64,000 nt of DNA. It comes from Malachius bipustulatus (taxonomy: Eukaryota > Arthropoda > Insecta > Coleoptera > Melyridae). The position numbers and the translations under genes are program-made. Position 1 is the first letter of the stretch, and every line of letters begins with the position of its first letter. The DNA lies in NCBI GenBank assembly GCA_910589415.1, contig OU342630.1:74334186-74398185 (forward strand). Direction: 5' to 3'. The notes under the pieces were generated by a model, which made no database searches, was not told the origin of the DNA, and saw only the letters and a program-made list of their open reading frames with translations. Below are positions 1 to 12,852 of the stretch, piece after piece.

Positions 1-1753
1 GCAATCGCCCTTTTTCAAAAAAAAAATTGACGCCACTGACTCTATGGCAAATTTAATAATTCTATTCAATGCCCCATGTACTCTCTAATTTTTTTCACAA
101 GGTGCACATTTTTCGATATAATTAAGATTTTCTTAGGTAATGCTAGGCTCTTCACATTACAAAACTAATTTAAATTTCACGAAGTAGACTATGACCAAGG
201 TTTGACGTTTTAACCAATTTAATATCTGCTTGTTATAATAAGTGTCACTAAACCTCTTTACAACAAACTATTGGTTTTATTTTCAAACATTACGATGCCT
301 TTCCGATTTTCTAATCAAGAATATGCTGATATGCATGTTATCTATAGATTTTGTGATGGAAATGCGGCAGAAGCAGCTCTAGAATACCGCAGACGATTTC
401 CCAACAGACGACAGCCACAACATAATGTTTTTTCAAAGGTACATAATCAATTCGTTGAGAGAGGAATAAGGCCCATCATTAGAAATCCTAATCGTCTAAA
501 TGTTGATACCGTAAGAAGAAACAACCGCATACTACATGAATTTACCAGAAACCCGAGGACAAGTCAAAGAAGAGTGAGTCGAACCACTTGAAATTCTAAA
601 AGCACAATTTTAAGAGTGTTAAAACGGGATCATCGACATCCTTTTCATCTCCAACCTGTTCATGGTTTACAACCAGGAGATGAAGAACGCAGGATGGTGT
701 TTTGTAGGTAGCTTCTGGACCAGAATAACAATTTCTTAAGAAATATTCTATGGACAGATGAATCGTATTTTACTCGACGTGGGATTGTAAATTTTCACAA
801 CCAACATGTGTGGGCTCATGACAATCCTCACGAAATTAGACCACGAAAGTTTCAACACGAATTTAGTGTCAACATTTGGATAGGAATCTACAATGGTAAC
901 CTCTTTGGCCCTTATAAACTCCCACAGCGACTGAATTCTGAAAATTTCCTTGAGTTGTTGGAGACTGAGAATGCCAATATGTGGGATGACATTCCAGTCG
1001 ATATGTGAAGACAAGGCTGGTTCCAACTAGATGGGTGTCCGGCATATTTTGGTGCAAACGTTCGTAATTGGCTATGAACACACACTTTGAAGGTCGATGG
1101 ATTGGTCGCAGTGGTCCAGTTGCATGGCCTGCACGGTCTCCAGATTTAACCCCCCTGGATTTCTATCTTTGGGGTCATCTGAAAGAAATCGTTTATGCAA
1201 CTCCGGTGCCCCATAGAGAGGAACTCTTGCTTAGGATTCGGAACGCTTGTGCAGATATTTAATCACGACGTGCTAAACAACTCCATCAGAAGACGTTGCC
1301 AGTTATGCATTCAACAGAATGGTTATTTCGAACAATTGTTACATTAGTTAGGTGTTGTTTATTCCTGTTATTTAATTACTTAAGTAAAAGTTATTTGATT
1401 AGAATTTGTCTGTTCTTAAAATGGCTACAGATATTACCTAAGAAAACCTGAATTATCTCGAAAACGGTGCGCCTTGTGAAAAAAATTATAGAGTACTATT
1501 TGTTCTAAAAAGCATGGGGCATTGAATAGAATTATTAAATATGCCATAGAGTCAGTGGCGTCAATTTTTTTTTTGAAAAGGACGATTACACACCCATATC
1601 TCCGCCACTGGTTTTTGCAATTTATCACCATAAGCCGTAAATCATGAAAGATACTTAGCTCATGCTGCGTGCCAAATTTCAATTTTTTTAAAGCAGCCGT
1701 TTTGACGATATTCTCAAAACATTATTTTTTTCCCAAAACTTTGTCACCCTGTA
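1..1753 (+). mobile_element. Decayed Tc1/mariner-superfamily transposon, left end outside the window
   Basis: Positions 1-144 and about 1429-1592 are long inverted copies of each other: both contain the box GTCAGTGGCG, a run of A/T next to it, and the segment reading ATTCTATTCAATGCCCCATG on one arm. The right side continues to a terminal CACCCTGTA at 1745-1753, the same end type as the many fold-back elements in this window. Diverged copies of its right-terminal segment recur at about 48880-49080 and 55290-55552. A broken transposase lies between the arms. The left terminus is cut off by the window start. Confidence 0.75.
292..1261 (+). pseudogene. Tc1/mariner-like (IS630 superfamily) transposase, decayed
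   Basis: The first open part (ATG at 292, stop at 589-591) encodes about 100 residues of the N-terminal helix-turn-helix domain common in insect elements of this class (DUF4817-like; starts MPFRFSNQEYADMH, later FPNRRQPQHNVFSKVH). After the in-frame stop the DDE catalytic domain continues in pieces: WTDESYF (first Asp, about 750-770), QLDGCPAYF (second Asp, about 1026-1052) and SPDLTPLDFYLWG (third acidic region, about 1141-1175). Several stops interrupt it, including one near 1006 and one near 1075, so no full protein can be made. What is seen is the motif order and spacing; the family name follows from those motifs. It probably supplied or resembled the enzyme that moved the non-autonomous fold-back elements here. 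Confidence 0.8.
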
Positions 1754-3548
1754 TCTTGAAAAAGAAGCTTTCCCGACTATAAGTGTATTAGAGAAACTGG
1801 CATTATTTTAACGTTATCTATCGTTTGGTAAAGTCCTGACGTTTTAAGTTGGACCACCCTGTATATGAGAGAAATGATGTAGCAACGATCCTGAGACTTG
1901 TATTGGCAGAAGACGAGGTTGGTCTAAACAAGTACTCTGAAAAAAATTCTAACTTTTAAGATGCAGTTTTAGCTGAGACTGTTACGCCATTCTGCCTCAA
2001 AAGAAATAATAATTGTAACTATAAAAGGCAAATAAACTTCTTGAGCAAATTTCTTGGGCCGCCGTTTATTCTCTTCTCATCTTGGGTGAGAAAAGTTATC
2101 GAAATCGAATTTTTCTCCTATTCAATCTAAGCTTGAAAGAATTGTCGTCAAACGCAATTTTTGTTTGACACAAAATCCCCTATATTTTGAAACATTGTCT
2201 TCTAGTCCTGTCTGAAGAGCAATGAAATATTTGATCTCGATCTTTCTTCTATTTATATCTTATTTACTCAGCCATAAATATAATATCACAACATGTGAAG
2301 GTCCTTTTTAGTATTAATAATTTTTTTTGGTATTATTATTGCATAAAATGTAGTACAGTTTATTATTATCTTTGTATTTTGATGAATTATCATTTAATAT
2401 TACTGTGTAATAATTACAATTACCCAACATAACACCACCTTTATCAGATTCAATGAGTGATTTATGCACAACTATTCCGAACTCTCATAAAAATTTGCAA
2501 AGATACAACGAAAGTGGCATAAACACACCTATGATTATACAGATGTTTCTATAAGCTTCGTAAATAATGATTTATTTTAATAAATATATTAATATAGCCA
2601 TTGTTTTTGTGAGTAGGTATTATTATATTACAATAAGATATATCGGATTTATTTTACAAAGCTTATCTAGTTGATATGAGGTGATTACCAGCCATTTTAA
2701 TCACAGTTTCCTATAATTGTTTCAACCTTAGAAGATTGCATCTAGAAATTGGAAAAACTACTTTTCAAAATTCAGCAAGATTTACCGTTATTTAACTTTT
2801 TATACAAGGTTGTCAACATTTTTTTATTCAACTGTCTTATTGCTACAATAATTGATATTAATTCTTCGTCATTCAGTATCTGTATAGTTGCTTCATCCTG
2901 CTGGAGCCATGTGAACTCTAATCCTTTGGAACATCGTTGCAACATTTTAACATTATTCTCGGAAATGACAGTTAAAGCATGGGTGATGTAGGTACCTACG
3001 CCAAAAGGATTGGCTTTCGTCTATAGTAATAGCAGTTCAAAAATTTCCAAGAAAAGCTGCATCGGCAACTTTTTTCAACTAGGTTGAACATAAAATCGAA
3101 ATTTACATTATTCGAAAGTTGTCGACCTCCGACCCCTTGTGCATTTTCCGCCTTGTTCATTTTGAGGGGTGATTTGTTTTATAAGTTTTCGCAACTTATT
3201 TTTGAAAAAACGATATTATGACTTGAAATAAGAATAAAAAAAGTTAGGGAAAAATGTTTTTCTACCGAATATCTGAGAAAACGCCTAGTTTCGTGAAAAT
3301 TTTTCGAAACAAACGTTCTGGTGAATCAGTTTTCACATAATAGGCGATGAAAGAAATTTTTCATATTATTTTTTAAATGGAGCCGATTAAATCAACGAGA
3401 AAATTACAGCGTCTCGTTGAAAAACTAGTCCCGAAGGTAATAATTTTCGACCTCCAACACCTTGTGCTTTTACCGTCATCGAACTTTTTGGGGGTGATTC
3501 AGTTTTCGAAGTTTCAGCTTATTTCAAATTTTCCTAACGATGTCGCTG
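1754..3548. other. Non-coding stretch, no gene recognised
   Basis: AT-rich sequence without a convincing ORF or splice pattern. A segment around 3110-3520 contains two related blocks (around 'cgacctcc...ccttgtgc' at 3122 and 3449) that reappear in diverged, mostly inverted form at about 5400-5900, so this is probably old repeat material. The 80-codon ORF at 2749-2991 has no recognisable domain. Confidence 0.5.
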
Positions 3549-3616
3549 TGGGTCCCGTGGTGTAGTGAGTTGGTCCGCCAGTCGTTAGACCTTGGTTCGA
3601 ACTTCTCAGCAGCCAA
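3549..3616 (+). repeat. tRNA-like segment, probable SINE head
   Basis: An A-box-like TGGTGTAGTGAGTTGG at 3558-3573 is followed 20 bp later by a B-box-like GGTTCGAACTT at 3594-3604, the layout of an internal RNA polymerase III promoter. The ends do not pair into a convincing acceptor stem, so a tRNA-derived SINE or tRNA pseudogene is more likely than a functional tRNA. A possible SINE body could include the GC-richer segment at 4280-4380. Confidence 0.45.
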
Positions 3617-4505
3617 CAATAGTTATTTATTATACAAGAGAAAAAAGTGATAGGGGGACAAATCTTAGACTATACATATAGTCTAAGGGACAAACACATC
3701 GAGAGCTAACATCGCATACTTTTTTCTTGTGTGTAATATACAATTTTTTTCTGCGAGAAGAAATATCAGTGTTAGAATGTCAAAAAACGTAGTTAGAATA
3801 ACTGAAAATTACGCCGGAAAAATGATTTATGTTAAACTTGGATTTTCAAACTGTCTTTTATCGTAATTGACGTTGCCTGGGTAACGAAACGATTTAATTA
3901 CATAAACGTCATAGGTATTAATGTAATTAAAATTGAAGACAGTTTTGCAAAGATTCTTGTTAGTTTTCGATGAGTGAATTTAATAATATGGATAGTGATT
4001 ATTATGAAAATTCCCTTAATAATTGCCATTTGGATAATAAGGTAACTTTCCTTTACGTATTTGATATAAATTTAATGATTATCTGAGTGTTAATAGTAGC
4101 TATACCTAAGCCGCCATTTCGGGGAAAAAAGTACTCATTTTTTTCCCTGTTAATTCATTTTTTCCCCGATAAGATGCAGCTCATATAATGAGGCATTTTT
4201 CTACCTGTCAACGGGGAAAAAAAGTCAAACTTTTAGCCCGTCGCAGAAAAAAAATTATTTTGTGCTTTTTGAACCAAGATCGGGATCCACCTTGCGGAAG
4301 GCAATGGAAAACCACCGCAGAGTACCTTGCCTAGTAAAACCTCTCAATTAGTGCAGTTCGGACTTCGGCGATAAAAAAGGAGGTACCATAAATAGGTATA
4401 TCTCTGTGTAAACTGATAGCTCGCGTACCACAGACATATGCGAAAGGTAGCCTACGCCCATTTTTGTGTATGGCACTGTATGAAGAAGAAGAACAATGTT
4501 GCTTA
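3617..4505. other. Non-coding, possible SINE body
   Basis: No gene seen. A GC-richer block at about 4280-4380 (GGCAATGGAAAACCACCGC at 4300) stands out against the AT-rich background and may be part of a retroposon. A short ORF at 3971-4042 ends in a GT donor-like site but matches nothing I recognise. Confidence 0.35.
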
Positions 4506-5245
4506 TACAGGGTGGCCCAGCGAAAAGGTACCAGGCCTAATAACTTGACAACTGAAGATGTACGCGAAAAACGCCGAAACAGGTCGATTTTGTATCGAGG
4601 GGGATATATTTTCGATTTTCGTAATAAATTTAACCACCCAAGTTCACCCCCTTGGCATGGGTGCTTTGCTTATCACCCCCTTTGCTTATCATCATAGGGA
4701 ACAGATATCGAGTGATACATTATTTGAAAGCTCCTTGAATTCTCTTTACAACGGTATCCAACATTTTGGTTTTCGCTTACATACAGGCTGGCCCAACGAA
4801 AACATTTTTTTGGGCCACCCTGTATGTAAGTGAAACCCAAAATGTTGGATATCGTTGTAAAGAGAATTTAAATAGCTTTCAAATGATGCATCACTCAATA
4901 GCTGTTAGTTCCCCATGATGATAAGCAAAGGGGGTGAATTTGGGTGATTAAATTTGTCATTTGTCGTTGGGCCACCCTGTATGTGAGCGAAACCCAAAAT
5001 TTTGGATATCGTTGTAAAGAGAATTTGAGTGGCTTTCAAATGATGTATCACCCGATATCTGTTCCCTATGATGATAAGCAAAGGGGTCGTAGCTACACCT
5101 GCCAAGGGGGCGAACTTGAGTAGTTAAATTTGTCACGAAAATATGTCCCCCTCGCTAACAAAATCGACCTGTTTCGGCGTTTTTCGCGTACATCTTCAGT
5201 TTTCAAGTTATTAGGCCCGGTACCTTTTCGCTGGGCCACCCTGTA
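4506..5245. mobile_element. Fold-back (long inverted repeat) MITE, compound
   Basis: The left arm starts TACAGGGTGGCCCAGCG and the right arm ends in its complement (CGCTGGGCCACCCTGTA). About 100 bp of each arm match as inverted copies. In the middle are further copies of a related end (TACAGGCTGGCCCAACG at about 4786 and its complement near 4810-4830 and 4965-4980), so a related element inserted into or recombined with the first. No coding capacity; TA flanks fit Tc1/mariner-class mobilisation. Confidence 0.75.
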
Positions 5246-6159
5246 TAGTTTGACAAATGAAAAAACAGTGACAGTTTCCGAGATATACGAGGGAAAAAAT
5301 TTTCCCTTACTCTTTTGTTAAAAATATTGTTTCATTTAACCACATGGGGTCTTATCGTTAGAGACCTCGCTCTATTTTCGAAAATAACCTGAGAAAACTT
5401 AAAAAACTAACTCACTCGCCAAAATAGAGACGACGAAAAACGCACAATATTTGAAGGTCGAAAACTTTTGGGAAATTTCATCCTCTAAAAGTCTTCTAAC
5501 AACCCTCAAAATTTCTTTGTTTTGATTCGGAAAATTCTTACCTTCGAGACTGATTTTTCAATTCGGTATTGTAGGGCCAAAAATTTTTTATGTAAAAACT
5601 AGTTCTCCAGATCTTTTGCTCGAAAGATTTTTCACGAAACCTTTTGTTAAAAACAATCCCCGGATTTGTTTATTTATATAATTTTTATATTGTTGTCACG
5701 CTCTACAAGAAAGCATTCCTCACTCATATGCCGCTATTTTTAACATTAGGCTAGGAAAACTTCAAAAACTAACTCACCCCCGAAATCAGGATAGCGTGGG
5801 AAATGCACAAGGAGTGATAGCTCGAAAGTTTGAGACACTTTATCCTTTATTGTTTCCTGACAACCCCCAAAATTTCAGCTTGTTCCGGAAAATTCTGATC
5901 TCTAACATTATTTAAGTCTAATAGGTACTACCGTTCTACACTTAAATTTTATTACTGCAGAGTTTATATTTGCCAACTGTTTCTGTTGTCTCTAGCATTC
6001 GAACTGTTCTTCTTGATTAATTATGCATGCATTTTGGGCAATGCTGGGATTTGTTCTTTAAAATCACACCCAAGACTAAATAACGTTTACAAAAATAGAG
6101 TGTCGACGTTGTGACTAAGGAAAATTCATAATCAAAGATCACAATACATACTTAAGTCT
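5246..6159. other. Non-coding repeat remnants
   Basis: No gene recognised. Blocks around 5400-5560 and 5750-5890 are diverged relatives of each other and of 3110-3520 in the opposite orientation, suggesting an old fold-back element split by the insertions between them. Confidence 0.4.
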
Positions 6160-6382
6160 AACAGCCAATATTATAAAGGCTCATTAGGCTAACGGGCAGA
6201 TTTCTGTGCTCGTTTTTGAAGCTAATATCGACGTCAAATGACTTTTATTCACATTTTTGTTATTACTTTCATGTCAAGAATGGATAAATTAAAAAAATTT
6301 CCACTTCGACTCGATACCTTCTTCAGAAACGGCCACAGAAATCTGCCCGTTAACTTAATGAGCCTTTATAATATTGGCTGTA
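6160..6382. mobile_element. Small fold-back MITE upstream of the SNMP exons
   Basis: The left arm (CAGCCAATATTATAAAGGCT at 6162) is repeated inverted at the right (AGCCTTTATAATATTGGCTG ending at 6380). The arms extend about 45 bp inward through a block with GGGCAGATTTCTGTG. It has no ORF. Confidence 0.75.
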
Positions 6383-6538
6383 ACTCTCATTATAGTGTAG
6401 AATTAATTCCATAAAAACTTTTAATAGGCGAATAGTTATGTCTGTCCAAAGTTATTCGTTTAACAACTCAATCAAAAACGACATCCGAAAATCAGTTACG
6501 TATCGTGAAACTAATACTATGCAATTTTTTAAATCCAG

Positions 6539-9500
6539 ATTGTCCGGCTTGATGAGGGCAACGAACAGTGGGACAGATTCCTTAATCTACCTTTTCCCTT
6601 GAGTTTTAGTGTCTATTTGTTTGAAATTGAAAATCCAGAAGAAATATCAAATGGTGCAAAGCCACAACTTCAAGAACGAGGTCCATATGTTTACAGGTAT
6701 TTATTTCTTGTCAGTTACAATAGTTATTGCTAGTTTTATTATTGTCGTTTTGACTGCTGAATTTCTTTTTTTAGACAATCGAGAAAAAAGAATCTGTATG
6801 GAATGGACGATAACGATGACACGGTATCATACAAACAAATAGAACATTTTGAATTCGACGGAGAAGCTTCCTATCCACTAAAAGACACTGATAACATAAC
6901 TATGTTAAATGTTGCTTATTGGGTAAGTTTTAATAATAGCTAACAAATAGAAACAATTAATCGTGTATCAGTTAATCAACTAGACTTATAAGAACAATAA
7001 TTAGCCGATAACTATTTTAATAATCTCACCTTCAGATCTTCAGATCCAAATTTAGCATTTTACTTGAGTTTTAAGTAAGTATATAGCATGTGATTTAATG
7101 TCTTTTTATGCTTCAGGCAATAATACAAGATAACGAAGATAATAACTTCACTCAAGGAGCTATAAGTGGATGCCTTGACAAATTGTTTCCTCGTGGCATA
7201 TTCATTACTGGACCAGTCAGAGAATTTCTCTTTGATGGAATCAATTTTTGCAAGGGTGACGCTGGCTTTGTATGCAACATTGTTTGTGGTCAAATCAGGG
7301 ACAAACATCTTAAAAATGTGGAAGATTTAGGAGATGGAGGCATGATATTCTCATATTTTAGATATGTAAGTATTAAGACAACACACAAGACGAATACAAT
7401 GTGTCCCAGATTCGCGTCTCTATACAGGGATCTCGGCTCCTATTACACTTACAGCAAAGGTTGAATGAGGAAAGTTTTAGGGGAAGCTTTGTGCATTCGA
7501 TAACCGGTTTCAGATTTACGATCGGTCAAATGGTTTTGGAAATATCGGCCAAAAACCGAAAATGGCGGATTTTGTTTTTCGCAAGTAAGTCCCAAACGGT
7601 TAATTTGACAGCTGTCAAAATGTGACATTATCCGGACACTTTTTTAAGACGCATAAGATAGCATGTATGACAGGTGTCAATCGTCTTTTGTTATTCCGCA
7701 ACCCGCCTCAATTTTCGTTTTTCTTATGACCGCCATGTTGGATTTTTCCGTTTTTGAACTCAATTTATTTTTCTGATTACTACACTACGAGTTATAATTT
7801 TTTTTAAATCCAATATGGCGTCCATAAGATGAAAAGGTAAGAACTAACGATTTTTCGCCGTCTTAAAATGCTAGAGACTCGAAAATTGCTTTTGTATGCC
7901 TTGTTGAAAAGTATTCTAATAATTAAGATGGCGAAAAATCGATAGCTATCTTTTCTTCTTATGGACGCCATATTGGATTTAAAAAAAATATTATCACTCG
8001 TAGTGTTATACATCTTAGTAATGAGAAAAATAAATTGCGTTCAAAAAAGGAAAAATCCAACATGGCGGTCATAAGAAAAACGAAAGTTGAGGCGGTTTGC
8101 GGAATAACAAAAGACGATTGACACCTGTCATACACGCTATCTTATGTGTCTTAAACAAGTGTCCGGATAATGTCACATTTTGACAGCTGTCAAATTAACC
8201 GTTTCGGACTTACTTGCGAAAAACAAAATCCGCCATTTTCGGTTTTTGGCCGATATTTCCAAAACCATTTGACCGATCGTAAATCTGAAACCGGTTATCG
8301 AATACACAAAGTTTTCCCTAAAACTTTCCCCATTTAACCTTTGCTGTAAGTGTAATAGGAGCCGAGATCCCTGTATAGAGACGCGAATCTGGGACACATT
8401 GTATAGTTTGTTATTCGTTTTCCTTTTTCTTTTTTTTTTAATAGGTAACTTCTATTATTGGTTGTGGAATTCTTGTTGCGAGAATTTTTGACCTGCATTT
8501 TCCTTTTTGTAATTTTTTTTAATCATTGAACTTTCAGTTTTGCTCTTACTCTTACTCTTAATTACTTTATTACACTTACTTTTACTCTTAAGTAGTATAT
8601 GGCGGGGTCCATTTTGACTTTACAGGAATTCAAGTTGTTGATACGATATGTAAGTACAGGGTGATTCATGTTTTACCGACTTAACTCTAGGGAACGATAG
8701 AGAATCGAAAAATAATATGAGTTTGCTTCATGAACTATATTCGTGAAATGCTTCGTTAAGAAAATGCAGGAAGTTAAAGTTTTAAGAAAAAATTCGTATT
8801 TTTGAAATGTAAAAAAATTGGCTGATTAAAATAATTTGAAATTTTGAACAGTAGTTGTGCTAATTGAAGTACCTATATGATTTGATACTTCCGATGAAAA
8901 ATTCTTCAATCCAGTGGCGGAGATCTGGGCTTATTGTTCTTACCTTTTTTAATAAAAAAATTGCACTCCACTGACTTTAATGAAAATTTGTTATTTTTGT
9001 TAGATACCTCATGTTGTTTAGAGAAGAAAAGTTATATATATAGGACGCACTATTTCCGAGATATACTTCATAATGTAGGAACCCGTACGAGGTAAAATAT
9101 CATAAAAATCAATGCTATTGAGTTTTTCCAGAAGTTATCATTTTTGTGATCGTTATTGAACCGTACTTATTGCATTACAAAAAGCTTGCATGAGTGCCAA
9201 CATTGTGGAATATTTTGAAAACAGTGTGTTCTACAACAAAAACGTAGGATGAGTTTTCTCCTCTAAACAAAACAAGGTATCTACCATAAATAACCAATTT
9301 GCATTAAAGTCAGTGGCGTAGAAATTATTTAATAAAAAAGGTAACAACACACCCAGATCTCTGCCACTAGAGTGAAGAATTTTTCATCGGAAGTATCACA
9401 TCATGTACTTCAATTAGCACAACTACTGTTCAAAATTTCAAACTATTTCAATCAGCCAATTTTTTTATATTTCAAAAATACGAATTTTTTCTTAAAACTT

Positions 9501-12500
9501 TAACACCCTGTATTTTCTTAACGAAGTATTTCACGAATATAGTTCATGAAGCAAACTCATATTATTTTTCGATTCTCTATCGTTCCCTAGAGTTAAGTAG
9601 GTAAAACCTGAATCACCCTGTATAGAGGGCACCATCTGTGCTTCCCTGTATTCTCTAGTTGAATAGGCATATTATGCATAAAATTTGGTGATTCTCTGGT
9701 ATTTTGGTGTATTGTAAACAGCAGCTTAAGGGTCATTTTTAACAGTCTTGTGAAAATGAAAAAAAAACATATAAGTTTGAGGGTGTGTTTCAAGGGCTTG
9801 AAAGAGGAAGATGTTTCATCTGTCTACAGTCATAGAAAAACGAAACGCTTTTGTGTAGTAATTGCAATCAGTACATCTGAAAAACTAACATCTTGACAAT
9901 ACATGCCAAAATTGCGAAGAAGCAGAGGTAGCAAAAGGTTTCCAGTATTTTTTTTTCTTTATACAGGGTTATTCACGGTATACGCTACGGAAGATTATGG
10001 CCGTGTCTCTTGATTTTAAGATCTTTTTATTTTTGGAGTGGATAGAGACCCGGCAGAGGTACGTTTTAAAATTATATTCATAATGTACAGGCTATCCCAA
10101 AAGCATAAAACATATCAAAGTTATGTTTTTTTAAATGGAATGCTCCTATGTTATTGCATTTTTAGATTGCCTGGGAAGAAAAAAGAAGATTGGCTTTTAC
10201 AGTTGGTTTTTAAATTCAGAAGTTTGTGAGTTTATAAACAAGTGAAAATCGTCATTTTTCAAGTTCAAGGCCCTGTACAAGGAAAACGGCTTAAGATAGA
10301 GAAAAACGGCTTACATGTCCCTATTTTAACTTTTCATGTACTATCCAATGATGTAGATAAAATATTTATACAGGGCGATAAAAAATTTGAAAATTTCTGA
10401 GATTTCTCCACGCGTCGACAAATAAAAAAATCAAAGAAAGTACAAATGTTTCTATACTATAGGATAGTACATGAAAAGTTAAAATAGGGACATGTAAGCC
10501 GTTTTTCTCTATCTTGAACCGTTTTCGTTGTACAGGGCCTTGAACTTGAAAAATGACGATTTTCACTTGTTTATAACTCAAAAACTTCTGAATTTAAACA
10601 CCAACTGTAAAAGCCAATCTTCTTTTTTCTTCCCAGGCAATCTAAAAATGCAATAACATAGGAGCATTCCATTTAAAAAAAGATAACTTTGATATGTTTC
10701 ATGCTTTTGGGACACCTGTACCTTATGAATATAATTTTAAAACGTACCTCTGCCGGGTCTCTATCCACTCCAAAAATAAAAATATCCTAAAATCAAGAGA
10801 CACGGCCATAATTTTCCGTGGCGTATACCGTGAATAACCCTGTATTTATATAAAATATGTGATTTTTTCATAGAATTTCCAAGATGGAATACCATTAAAT
10901 ACAAAATCTATACAAAAGATTAGGAGAAATGTATGTTTTCCACGAGATATTGTTGATTTCAGAAATGTCTATTTTTCACTTTTTTCTTAGTCCTATTTTA
11001 TGTTACGAATGTGTTTTTTCTGGGCTAATCTCAAAAGTGTCGTACACACTATACTATACATACATTTTTCAAGGTTGAATAACGTGTAGCAAACATTCTA
11101 TACCATGAAAAAAATGAGGGGTCAGTTTTGACCCTGTCGGAATTAAATTCGGAATTTTCAAATTTTCATTCTTGGAGGACGAAGAAATGCCTCCGAGAGA
11201 ATGCTTCAAGCAAATAAATCTCATTCGAGCTGTTATCTGTATGGAAAACATTTTTTCTCGAAAACTATTTTCGGTTTAAGATGTTGCCCTGTCTTTACCA
11301 TCGCTATATGTTCCTCTTGATTTTGTAGAAATATCTTTCAATTTTTTTATCATATTCCACTACATTTGCTTATGAGAAACTTGCAATGGAGTGGCGCAGA
11401 AAGCTGGAATTATATTAGTTTTGCTACCAAAAGTTTCATACCTCCGAGAGTGCAATCATTTTTACTGAGTGTGCCGAAGAGGACCGTTGAAACTCAAAAA
11501 AGAGGTCAATCACAATTATTATTCGATTCCTCTTTTTTGAAGTGTTTTTTTCTGTAACTAAATACGAACGCCACTGTCGTTATCCTTGATCGTAACCTGC
11601 CCGTGACTAGTCCAACAATTCAATACCTTTTACAAGGTTCAACAGTTTGTTACCCTCGGATTTTCTATCCGGCAGATCTCTGGGGTTGGTTTGCTCCATG
11701 ACTGCATGGTGGGTTCATGTCCAGCAACTAGTTCTTTCTTATTAGGTACATATTACCCAATTCACGACAATAGAATTTCAATAGTCAGCTAAGCAGACCG
11801 CCAATAGAGTCTGCACCAACCAAAAAATAATAAAAAAATCTTTATTTGAAAAAACAGAATAGATTTAGGAGTCGTTTGGAAAATATAAATCGTTTCGGTA
11901 TATTGACGTAACAAGATGATCTAGAAAAAAATACTGCGACTTTAGTTTTCTCAAAACGGGTCCTTGCAGGTGCCTGCTAGTTTTTCCATTGTCCTAATTT
12001 TTACATTATCACCCTATATTTTCAACATAAGGTCAACAATCCGGTTATCAAAGATAATAGCTTTTAATATAAAAAAACAAATTTTTGTTCCAGAAATCCT
12101 CATTATAGTTAAAAAAAATAGCCAAGTCAAGCCAAGTCAAAATAGTTTTTAGCCAATGGTCCACTTCATTATTTGCAATTTATTATTATATTATTTCTAT
12201 GCCCTTAATTTAGGAATTTTCCGTTATCATTTCATATTAGGTAAAATAGGGTTTCCCTTACTTTCCGTCAATATAAAAAACATCAAATTTTTTAGTAATG
12301 CAGTCATTGATTCGTTTATCTTTAGGGAATCGATAAGGCGACCTACATTAGGTCTCCGCCTTGTTAATGAGTATGAGAAGTATCCGACTCATACTATTTA
12401 TCCATTGTCCACTGGGGGTACGATTTTATATTTATATACAGGGCGTTAAACTTTAGAGATCACCGACTGTGTATTTCTTGGTCCCCTAAAGAATTGACTG

Positions 12501-12852
12501 CTGCCCTGCATCCTGCATATTCTTGAACTCCCGTGGTCATGTAATTTTTTCCAAAAGTAGTATTACATTCTACAAGAAACAAAAAATTACTTTTTTTAAC
12601 TATTACTTATTATGTTTTACAGAAAAACAATGTGGATGATGGTTTGTACAGGGTAAAAAGAGGTCGCGATGATATAAAGACACTAGGAAGCATAACCCGT
12701 TGGAACGATGTAACAGATACGAATTTTTGGGTTAAAAACGCGACCGATCAAATAACAGTATGTGACCACGTTAGAGGAACAGATGCAACCCTTTATCCGC
12801 CGAGGATATCTAAAGACACAGTTTTCACTATTTATGCTACAGATATTTGCAG
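6539..12852 (+). CDS. SNMP-like CD36-family receptor, partial (four internal exons)
   Basis: Four exons join in frame: 6539-6696, 6775-6922, 7117-7365 and 12623-12852, each with an AG acceptor and a GT donor, giving 261 codons. The protein matches the CD36 / sensory neuron membrane protein extracellular loop in order: LDEGNEQW, FPLSFSVYLFEIENPEEI, GAKPQLQERGPYVY, NDDTVSYK, GPVREFLFDG, LYRVKRG, RGTDATLYPPRI and ATDICR. The late motifs look SNMP2-like. Known SNMPs are antennal or support-cell membrane proteins that bind lipid ligands such as pheromones, with one transmembrane helix at each end. Both ends are missing here: no N-terminal membrane exon is seen upstream (the exon before 6539 must end in phase 0), and the final roughly 270 codons are not found after the donor at 12853. 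The 5.3-kb third intron holds three fold-back elements. Either the outer exons lie beyond large introns or the gene is broken. Confidence 0.8.
7395..8403. mobile_element. Fold-back element in the SNMP intron
   Basis: The left end TACAATGTGTCCCAGATTCG and its complement at 8384-8403 bound arms of about 480 bp that are nearly perfect inverted copies, including a block with ATGGCGGTCAT-type sequence. The apparent ORFs at 7401-7625 (+) and 8173-8397 (-) are the same arm read twice. They are therefore not evidence of a gene. Confidence 0.85.
8655..9622. mobile_element. Fold-back element in the SNMP intron, with nested CAGTGGCG arms
   Basis: It begins TACAGGGTGATTCATG and ends with the matching CATGAATCACCCTGTA-type terminus (one substitution cluster). 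The arms of several hundred bp include GGAACGATAGAGAATCG and its complement. An inner inverted pair carries CCAGTGGCGGAGATCTGGG (about 8912) and its complement (about 9350), with a second CAGTGGCG copy at about 9310. Non-coding. Confidence 0.85.
9962..10844. mobile_element. Fold-back element in the SNMP intron, third copy type
   Basis: It begins TACAGGGTTATTCACGGTAT and ends in its complement at 10825-10844. Inner inverted blocks (AGGCTATCCCAAAAGCAT near 10088 and its counterpart near 10715; the ACATGTCCCTATTTTAAC block at 10314 and its complement near 10480) continue the hairpin to its centre. The central block is related to the inverted repeat at 58640-58858. Non-coding. Confidence 0.85.
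10845..12622. other. Rest of the large SNMP intron, no further gene seen
   Basis: AT-rich intron sequence. Moderately GC-richer segments near 11570-11720 may be a retroposon remnant. The ORFs at 11366-11557 and 12156-12449 show no known domain. Confidence 0.5.

Noticed and set aside
2749..2991. 80-codon ORF with hydrophobic stretch as a gene or receptor exon
   Set aside because: No family motif or clear splice context; a chance ORF in AT-rich DNA is more likely.
3549..3616. Functional tRNA gene
   Set aside because: Pol III boxes are present but the acceptor and anticodon stems are not convincing; the same holds for 16083-16150.
3971..4042. Possible first exon of the SNMP gene (24 codons ending at a GT donor in the right phase)
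   Set aside because: The peptide has no membrane helix or CD36 similarity, so only the splice phase would support it.
4549..4590. CTGAAGATG ... GCCGAAAC hammerhead-like string in the fold-back element at 4506
   Set aside because: It has the two core boxes by chance but the flanking bases form neither stem I nor stem III.
7401..8397. Pair of similar 74-codon ORFs in opposite orientation
   Set aside because: They are the two arms of one fold-back element read in both directions.
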